Source: Diplocarpon mali
Taxonomy: Eukaryota; Ascomycota; Leotiomycetes; Helotiales; Drepanopezizaceae
DNA: 64,000 bases
Direction of reading: 5' to 3'
Assembly: GCA_024741835.1 (NCBI GenBank)
Contig: JAENRP010000202.1
Location: forward strand, 7,892-71,891
The notes below the pieces were generated by a model. It was not told the DNA's origin. It saw only the letters and a list, made by a program, of their open reading frames with translations, and ran no database searches. Both the position numbers and the translations under genes were made by a program. Shown piece after piece: positions 57,285 through 64,000 of this stretch (position 1 is its first letter; each line of letters starts with the position of its first letter).

Positions 57285-59090
57285 ATGCGGCTCATAAATA
57301 CAGCGACCATTGAGTTGGAAAGCTTCCTAGGAAAGCCGCCCCCATATGCAGTTCTGTCGCACCGATGGGAGGCTAATGAAGTGTCATTCGAAGAGATGAA
57401 GCCTGGGGGTATTCGAGACACTCAGAAATTGAGCAAGATTCATTCCAGCTGCGCCATTGCTTCACGTCACGGCCTCGAATTCTTGTGGATTGATACGTGC
57501 TGCATCGACAAGGCCAGTAGCTCGGAACTGTCCGAGGCGATCAACTCTATGTTCCGCTACTACAAAGAGGCTGAAATATGCTATACCTATCTTTGTGACG
57601 TGGGTTCAGTTCAATTGACTCTGCCTGTTGACCCTCGGTCGGATTTCTGCCAAAGCGTGTGGTTTTCAAGAGGATGGACCCTTCAAGAGTTGATTGCACC
57701 CAAACAAATGCGATTCTACAACAGAGATTGGGCATATATCGGGAGCAAAGCTGGGCTCAAAGATGCCATTTGCTCTGTCACCAAAATACCGGAGAGCTTC
57801 CTGCTTGGTGGTGACTTGACCAGGGAGTCCGTGTCGCGGAAGATGTCTTGGGTATCCTCCAGGCAAACAACCGTCCCGGAGGATATTGCGTACTGCCTTC
57901 TTGGCCTCTTTGACGTCAATATTCCACTCTTGTATGGTGAGGGTGAAGAGAAAGCATTTCTGAGAATCCAAGAGGCGATCCTGAAGCACACCGATGATAA
58001 TTCTATTTTTCTGTGGCGAAGTACACAAAGAGAGGCAATTTCGATCCCAGCCTGGGGTATGCTCGCAAAGTCTCCAACGTACTTCTCGAGGTCGCCAGGT
58101 ATTCAAGGTCCCTGTTCTACGACAATGGCTACAAATACGTCGGCTACCTTGACCGGTAGGGGCGTCAACGTCGAATTTTTGATGGGCCCCATCTCAATCG
58201 ACAATAGCGAGTCGATATATGCTGCAATCATCTTTGCAGAAGGCGGTCGGCGGAGCTACGCACCATTACTGAAAAAATTGACTCATTCTGGCGGGGAGTT
58301 TGTCAGGGTTGGTGCAGATATTTTGCTAGAAATTGACAAGAATATGGGAGCCAAATATTCCAAGTTACCTCAGCGGCTCCGAACTAACCAGCTGTGGAGA
58401 AACAATGAGCTCAAAGAGCCGCAGGCCTTACGCTTCTACGCTCGTCAGAATGCAAATCTACTGTCGAAAATACCAAAAGAGGCGGTGGGGCTCTGTTTTG
58501 ATTCGAGAAAGAGTCTCCCTCAGGGTATAAGTGTCACTGATTGGTCTTCGAGGTGGAACAGATGGGATGGAGGTCGATTCACAGGCGCCGGAACAACGTA
58601 TCTTCTCGAGTTCGAACCGGACCACCCATTTCGATTTCAACCACCTCCCACCATCAAATTCCGGGAAGGTTCAAGTTGGGAATCGGAAATACTTGGAGTT
58701 ATCCTTTTATCGCATGATGCCGACCATCCTGACGACTCAAACAGGAGAAAACCTCCTCGTATAGTCGCCCTCTGTGCCGGAATTCAACATTCGGCAGAAG
58801 ACTGTTTGAAAACAGAATTGCTCTACCATAGACCATGGTGCCATCCCCTCGGGATATCTGGTGGAGATACCAACCCCGATCAGATCTACAAGGACTACCT
58901 CTCAATCAGGGACTCTTACGTTTTACCCTACGACTACACCGTATCCTTCTCACTCCAAGTTTGCTACGGCCAAGTCTACTATCTCATCAAGTTGTCGGTG
59001 GAGGAAAACGTTTTCGATAAGGCACATCGCGCACTTAGTAGCCATACACAGGCTGGCTTTAGTCTAGGTCTCCGGGGGAAGCGTTCTTGA
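57285..59090 (+). CDS. HET-domain protein (heterokaryon incompatibility type), 601 aa
   Basis: A single long exon. The N-terminal 200 residues form a HET domain. It begins MRLINTATIEL and YAVLSHRW, then gives HGLEFLWIDTCCIDKASSSE, LSEAINSMFRYYKEAEICYTYL, WFSRGWTLQELIAPKQMRFY, and ends EDIAYCLLGLFDVNIPLLYG with GEEKAFLRIQEAIL. HET-domain proteins act in non-self recognition after hyphal fusion and can trigger cell death; most are encoded in accessory or polymorphic loci. The C-terminal about 340 residues show no NACHT, WD40, ankyrin or TPR repeats and I recognise no effector domain. It lies at the edge of a gene-poor, transposon-bearing region. Partner and specificity cannot be inferred. Confidence 0.92.
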   Translation: MRLINTATIELESFLGKPPPYAVLSHRWEANEVSFEEMKPGGIRDTQKLSKIHSSCAIASRHGLEFLWIDTCCIDKASSSELSEAINSMFRYYKEAEICYTYLCDVGSVQLTLPVDPRSDFCQSVWFSRGWTLQELIAPKQMRFYNRDWAYIGSKAGLKDAICSVTKIPESFLLGGDLTRESVSRKMSWVSSRQTTVPEDIAYCLLGLFDVNIPLLYGEGEEKAFLRIQEAILKHTDDNSIFLWRSTQREAISIPAWGMLAKSPTYFSRSPGIQGPCSTTMATNTSATLTGRGVNVEFLMGPISIDNSESIYAAIIFAEGGRRSYAPLLKKLTHSGGEFVRVGADILLEIDKNMGAKYSKLPQRLRTNQLWRNNELKEPQALRFYARQNANLLSKIPKEAVGLCFDSRKSLPQGISVTDWSSRWNRWDGGRFTGAGTTYLLEFEPDHPFRFQPPPTIKFREGSSWESEILGVILLSHDADHPDDSNRRKPPRIVALCAGIQHSAEDCLKTELLYHRPWCHPLGISGGDTNPDQIYKDYLSIRDSYVLPYDYTVSFSLQVCYGQVYYLIKLSVEENVFDKAHRALSSHTQAGFSLGLRGKRS

Positions 59091-60513
59091 TCACTATCAT
59101 TTCGGAAGTCTTTATCATTTTCTCCTCACGTACTGCCAACCTGCTGTGCCCTGCAATGTTGGGAACGGGATAAACAACCTGATTGCGAGTCAAAATCGAA
59201 GCATGCGAGACCTCGAGAAGTTCGGGGCTCGACTGAAAGCAATCTCAAATATGAACGTTAGACAAAGAACATATTTTGGTAACACGAATCATCTACTTCT
59301 TGTTGTTTACTACATGATGCGCATTCTCTCGGCTAGATTCTGGAACCTTATTTATCTCGAGAAATATTCTTGCTCTCGCGATTAATAACCCCGCTCCGTC
59401 TCATCCTACTACATGATATTGTATTCTTATCTGAACCCGGGAAACTGAACACACTCGCATCCAGAAAAAAGGCGTTGCCGACAAGGATTTTTCTTTCTTT
59501 TTTCTTAGACATTCCCCCAACATGCCTGCTTCCGCCACTTGAATCACTCATTACGATGTTAATGCCCATTACCAGGCCCGCTTGACCCAATTATGCGATA
59601 GAAATTCGCCTAGAATTTGATATTTGCCAAGTTAGGCCGGTAGCTTGACTGGGTATCTCAGTGAGGTCGAGACATCAAGTATTTGTCAGCTGGCTTTCAC
59701 TGGTATCAGGAGGTTGACTTGCGACAAGAGGTGCGATCTGGTGCCACCTTTACCCCGAAACAGATGATCTAACAGATATTGAAGATACTAAGTTTCATAA
59801 GACGACGTAGAATTTACTGTAATTGCTAGGTTAATGTTAAGGCCGATGTAAGCTTGGTTTGGTGGTTGTCAGAGCTCTGAAGTACCTTGTTTAGCTTTCC
59901 CACATAGCTTTGGCGCCAGGGCCAGGGGCTGCGATGATGGCAGCGGGTACGACGGAAGACTTAGGCAAAACGGCCAATTGAAATATTACTAATGGACCAG
60001 CCAGAGGCAATATTTACCAGACTCATTTTGTCTTTTTCATACGGAATCGCATGATGGAACGAATGACCTTTGAAAATGCATAAAATGTGAAAAGGTAAGC
60101 AAGATCTGTGAACACCAACACAAGCCTCTTGATCTTAAAACGAAGGCTCCCCTACGGAAATTGTCTCTGTGAGTCTTGGCCGAAAGAATTGTGACTAGAT
60201 CGTCGTCTGGCTACCTGAGCACATTTCTTTGTCGTGATTCTAGCGCCCGAGCTGTAAATTCTTGGCCGCTTCCCGTGACCTTGCTGAGATGCGGAAAAAC
60301 CTCCAACGTGTGTAGGATAAAGCCACCGCTGCCCTGCGGCTGAGTTATCCATGATTTGGCTGTTCCATATTGCTGTACATCCATTGGTAGGCAGAACACC
60401 GGCAAAATCAAATGACTCGTCAATCGGAATTGTCGGCAACTATTACTGTAATCTGAGTATGAATAATAGTATATATTGACAAATTTCTTCATCAACGCAT
60501 ACAATCACGATTC
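59091..60513. other. 1.4 kb downstream of HET gene, nothing recognised
   Basis: Only short overlapping frames on both strands. No tRNA, transposase or conserved motif was seen before the tRNA at 60514. Confidence 0.5.
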
Positions 60514-60615
60514 GGCTCAATGGTCTAGTGGTATGATTGTTGCTTCGGGATCTCTCTCCCTCTCCCGTAGGAGAATTAATGTGACAGGCCCCGGGTTCAA
60601 ATCCCGGTTGAGCCC
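60514..60615 (+). tRNA. tRNA-Pro(CGG) with a 30-nt intron
   Basis: Acceptor stem GGCTCAA (60514-60520) pairs fully with TTGAGCC (60608-60614), with C60615 as discriminator. The T arm is CCGGG/TTCAAAT/CCCGG (60591-60607). The anticodon stem GTTGC (60539-60543) pairs with GTGAC (60581-60585), with G-T wobbles. The anticodon is CGG at 60546-60548. The intron lies at the canonical site one base 3' of the anticodon, 60550-60579, giving a 72-nt mature tRNA. Five T at 60643-60647 can serve as the Pol III terminator. The sequence closely follows the eukaryotic tRNA-Pro pattern. Confidence 0.93.
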
Positions 60616-62270
60616 GCGTGATTTACAAATTCTGAGTTCATCTTTTTAGCTGCCTTGACGCAACAAGCTGTATTTCTTATTAAGAGCCAATTTATATATA
60701 TCCCCTCTAAGCTTACACACTAACTCACTCGCCTACACATATATAAACACTGACTTTATAGGCCGGCTTGTGGTCATATTAAAAGTAAGATATCACTAGC
60801 ATTCGCACAGCATTAGAAAATTGTCTAGGCATATATATGATTTCGTTATCCAGCTTGCCTGTTACATCTTCGTTCATGTGTGACCTATCGATCTCGCTTA
60901 AAGTCATCGCTAATATAAGCGAGGCATCTCGATGTCATTTACTCTAATGTTTATTTACACTCTGCTGCGACCACTTCACGAATAGGAAGGTGGTTAGTTA
61001 GGTACTGTTCACCATCACACTTGTTATAAAATACACTTGGCTGGCCATAGACAAGAAGAAAGTCCGCCTCACATGCGGCTCAGAATACCGTGCCGCCCTG
61101 TTTCCAGCTTTGTGTTTTTTTTCTGGGAAACATGGAATACAATTGAATGTAAAGTTATCTTGGGACCTAAAGATCGCTTTCCGCGCCAGGCCCCCACCAA
61201 ATCAGGGCTCCCGTACCCAACTCATCCGTTCTACTACTGATCATGTCTGAGTGGGACTAGTAGTTAATAAGCCTTGCAGCCACGGATGTCAAGTCAACGC
61301 GCTTGAGTCTGAAATCCCCAAACTTTGTTGCCGATGTATGCTTTCTCGGGACTCTATTCAGGCACTTGGTTTCACTAGAAATAGTCCTTAACAAAAACCA
61401 GTGGTCTATTTGAGGTTTTCTTTTCCATCAAGAAGTCCTGTATGCGCCTTGCTTATAAAAACAGACTTGGTCATATAAACCAGCTAGGTAAGCTCCTCCT
61501 CACTTTCCTCTTCTCAAACCCGTGAGGAGGCAGCTCTCCATCTCATACAACAGTACTTTTACTATCATCTTTGGACATCGTATGCCTCAAATATAGTTTT
61601 TCACACTGCATAAAGAGCGGCTGAAACTAGCCCACGGATCAAATGTTTCGCAATTTCTTGAATGCGAATTACTGAGCTCGACGTAATACCTATGACAATG
61701 TATTTTGTTGTAATTTGTACAAGAAATAAGTCGGCCCGTCTCATTCATGGCTCTGACAATTTTCTTTCCCTGCTTGCAGCACATTGACTCCAGCCGAGTC
61801 ACTTTTTACTGCGTAGAGCAGTATTATAATCCATACAGTGAATGTTAATGCGAATCCAAGAACAATCTCCTTCGAAGTAAGTTTATTCACGTGATGGTAG
61901 AGCTCCTATCGTGGCTACCATTGCCGTAACTGATTCCGCGTTCCTTGTTGGAACAGCATGCGTTTACGGGGGTGTGACTGGAACTCATTTTTCAGGTTCG
62001 AGGTTGACGTAGGCGGTTTGATGAGAGCGTAGCTTCCGAGTTATAATCAAAACATCCTTGATCCTACCTCCGTTGCGTCCTTCCTTAACCCAAACATCCC
62101 AAGTCACGACATTGACATCTCAAGAACTTGTGTAGGGAGCGTAAGCTCATGACCATCGATACCACCATCTGAGAAGCCTGATACCATTTATCCAATATTG
62201 ATTTCGGGAGAAAGAACTGCAGTATCCCAAGTCGCAATTTCCTACGGCTTTGGGAAGCTGATTATTCAAG
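60616..62270. other. 1.65-kb stretch without a recognised gene
   Basis: Moderately AT-rich with short frames only. It contains the tRNA terminator at its left end and presumably the promoter of the Zn2Cys6 gene at its right end. Confidence 0.5.
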
Positions 62271-62621
62271 ATGGACGAATCGCATGTTGCCTCCTTACGA
62301 AAGCATAAACCCGAACTACCTGACGCATCTGAGCGCCCCAAGAAATCGCAACGAAAGAAAAACGAGATATCTTGTGACTCTTGTCGTATACGCGAAATTC
62401 GTTGCTCGCCCGACCAAGGAGGAGAGCGCTGTCTCGGCTGCTCCAAGCGTGGGATTGATTGCTCTTTATACCTACCGGTCGAGAGAAACGACAAAAGGAC
62501 CGCACTGAGCACCGATGCAGGGTCGCCAGAAATAGATCGAGAAGAAGACGCCAGGATACAGTTGGAATTGCTGAATGTTAGCCAAGCAAACGGTCATGGA
62601 ACCAGGGGGTCTAACTATTAG
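62271..62621 (+). pseudogene. N-terminal fragment of a Zn2Cys6 transcription factor, cut by a retroelement
   Basis: The ORF starts MDESHVASLRKHKPE and carries a complete fungal binuclear zinc cluster: Cys35, Cys38, Cys45, Cys54, Cys57 and Cys64 with spacing CX2CX6CX8CX2CX6C, flanked by basic residues. Such proteins bind DNA as Gal4-type regulators. Only about 115 codons are present. The frame ends at a TAG formed where the sequence passes into the putative copia LTR (TATTAGAAATATACAAGG at 62616). The usual middle homology region and activation domain are missing. They could lie past the element beyond the window, or be spliced on if the element is intronic, but I infer a gene interrupted by insertion. 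Confidence 0.65.
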
Positions 62622-62916
62622 AAATATACAAGGTACGGAGATTACCGCACGGAGCGGAGGCTAAAGCTTGGTAAGCCAACCTTGTATATATACTACTTTA
62701 GCTCTTTAGAACTAGAATCTACACCTTTCGATTCTATTATAGTAGCAATTCCTAGAATCGATTAACTTAATCAATCTCTCTAATCTTGAACCTGCTTCTT
62801 AGTAAAATACAACTATATAATACCTCTTTATATACCCCTATATATATACACCTTCTCTTCCTTTTTACCCCTATTTTTTCACCCCTTTTTTTTTCAATAA
62901 CCCTAACTTAATAAAA
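62616..62916 (+). mobile_element. Probable 5' LTR of a copia-type element
   Basis: Begins TATTAGAAATATACAAGG, which would be a TGTTAG-type LTR start with G changed to A. It contains an inverted repeat (ATATACAAGGT at 62625-62635 with CCTTGTATATA near 62690), then TA- and CT-rich untranslated sequence up to the gag ATG at 62917. The right boundary is not defined, and the other LTR would lie outside the window. Confidence 0.5.
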
Positions 62917-64000
62917 ATGATTAAGAAGACTATTAAGAATAATAACGCTAAGATTAAGCTTAATTGGTCTAACTATTAGGAATAGGAACCAGCTATTATT
63001 TAAAACTTGGCTATAAATGGCTATCTTTAATAGGCTATCGGCCCTATTCCTTTAAAATCTGCCAAATCTAAAGGTAAATAGGAAAAGAAGAACTAAGAGG
63101 CTATAGCTACTATAGCTAAAGGCCTTACCCTTAGCCTTAATAGAAAGTATCGCACTTAGATTATAGTCGATAATGCTTACGCTCTTTAGAACGCTCTTAA
63201 AGTAGGAGAGAGCAAACTTGTCGAGAACTCTGAAACTTATATAAACTTAATTAAATAGTTTAATAAGGCTAAGTATATTCCCTACTTTAAGTCGTTTAAA
63301 GACTATATCTTACGACTTGAGAGTATTTAAGCTCTCCTTTAAGGCTATAGCAACCCTCTTAATAATACCCAAATGAAAAAGCAATTACTTAATAGTCTTT
63401 TAATAGTTGAAATATAGAGTTTAATTATAATCAACTTTAAAACCTCTCCTATAACCTTATAAGAGATAATTGTTGCAATTTAAGAGTATAAAGTGATATA
63501 TAAATAAGAGCTAAAGGTAGCGCTTATATCTATGCAAATAGCTGCGTTAATTGCTAAGGCCTACCTTATAGAAGGAGGAAGCCGCGGTAAAGATAATAGT
63601 AGAGATAGTAGCAGAGGTAGAGATAAAGGCAAAGGCAGATATAGAGGCAGAGGTAATAGAGGAAGAGGAGGAATATAATAAAGAGGAATATAAAAGGGAG
63701 AAAGAGAAGGGAAATGTTATAATTGCAGCAAATCTAGCTATTAGAAAGCAAAGTACTAGATAAAGAAGAGAGAAGGAGATAAAGCTAAAGCTTAGATAGC
63801 TAAAGATAATACAACCTTATCTATCTACTCTTATTCCTTAAAATGTAAAGTTGCTTTAATAATAGAAGCTATTGAGATAGCTTTAAGCTCAAAGGCAGAT
63901 CAGCCTTCTTAGAAAGTAGACTCTGGCGCTATAAGACACTTCTTTAATATATAAGACGATTTTATTAAAATTAGGAAGTAGAATAACCTAAAGCAAGTTA
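62917..64000 (+). mobile_element. Copia-type gag-protease relic, RIP-like, truncated by window end
   Basis: From ATG 62917 a single frame continues to the window end (1,084 nt) with no indel. Near its end it shows a Gly/Arg-rich tract, a degenerate gag zinc knuckle (CYNCSKSSY at 63715) and a retroviral-type protease motif VDSGAIRHFFN (63916), in the order of Ty1/copia elements. By hand I count 25 in-frame stops (13 TAG, 12 TAA, no TGA). In the zinc knuckle, expected Gly, His and Cys are replaced by Ser, Tyr and Tyr, each explicable by G-to-A or C-to-T change. The element is inactive. Integrase and reverse transcriptase would lie beyond the edge. Confidence 0.88.

Noticed and set aside
1..64000. 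CRISPR arrays, rRNA genes, bacterial-type operons, secondary-metabolite core enzymes
   Set aside because: Looked for and not seen; the window is eukaryotic, and no PKS, NRPS or terpene synthase motifs appear.

Overview
The window is nuclear DNA of a filamentous ascomycete (Pezizomycotina; a leotiomycete is my guess, not shown). The reasons are dense genes with 45-70 nt GT-AG introns, a HET-domain gene, an ORC4 fused to a PHD finger, a DUF3292 membrane protein, a CLASP/Stu1 gene, a cutinase, and retroelement relics whose stop codons look like repeat-induced point mutation (RIP). No organelle, rRNA or CRISPR signal was seen. All splice sites were placed by hand from frame, splice consensus and family resemblance.

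Layout. 1-5.3 kb: gene-poor, GC-rich at the left end, with a 12-bp tandem repeat at 340-423. 5.3-13.1 kb: an unrecognised coiled-coil protein, a decayed ORF, FYV7 (rRNA processing), an Atos-like protein and a secreted cutinase. 15.3-19.9 kb: a basic-secretory-protein-type metallopeptidase transcribed away from STU1 (microtubule CLASP). 19.9-24.7 kb: AT-rich and without recognisable genes. 24.7-28.7 kb: a LIM-RhoGAP of the Rga type. 28.7-32.1 kb: no genes seen. 32.1-34.4 kb: a DUF3292 membrane-protein gene carrying a nonsense codon and a frameshift. 35.6-38.6 kb: ORC4 with a PHD finger. 39-42 kb: a repeat graveyard with a possible eroded membrane-protein gene, a decayed ORF followed by a polypurine tract and LTR, and a Tc1/mariner transposase relic.

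42.5-55.6 kb is the densest block: a RAD51-paralogue ATPase, a long-chain acyl-CoA synthetase, an RKM5-type methyltransferase, an ECM11-like meiotic protein, a TDA10/glycerate-kinase-like P-loop kinase and peroxisomal FOX2. The acyl-CoA synthetase activates fatty acids and FOX2 carries out the hydratase and dehydrogenase steps of beta-oxidation, so two steps of one pathway lie about 6 kb apart.

57.3-64 kb is accessory in character: a HET-domain gene, a long gene-poor stretch, one intron-containing tRNA-Pro(CGG), and a Zn2Cys6 transcription-factor N-terminus that runs into a copia-type retrotransposon. The copia gag/protease frame holds for 1,084 nt to the window edge without an indel, but has 25 in-frame stops, all TAG or TAA and none TGA, as CpA-directed RIP predicts. 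The most useful leads are this relic, the broken DUF3292 gene, two apparent GC-AG introns, the PHD-ORC4 fusion and the unusual C-terminus of FOX2.
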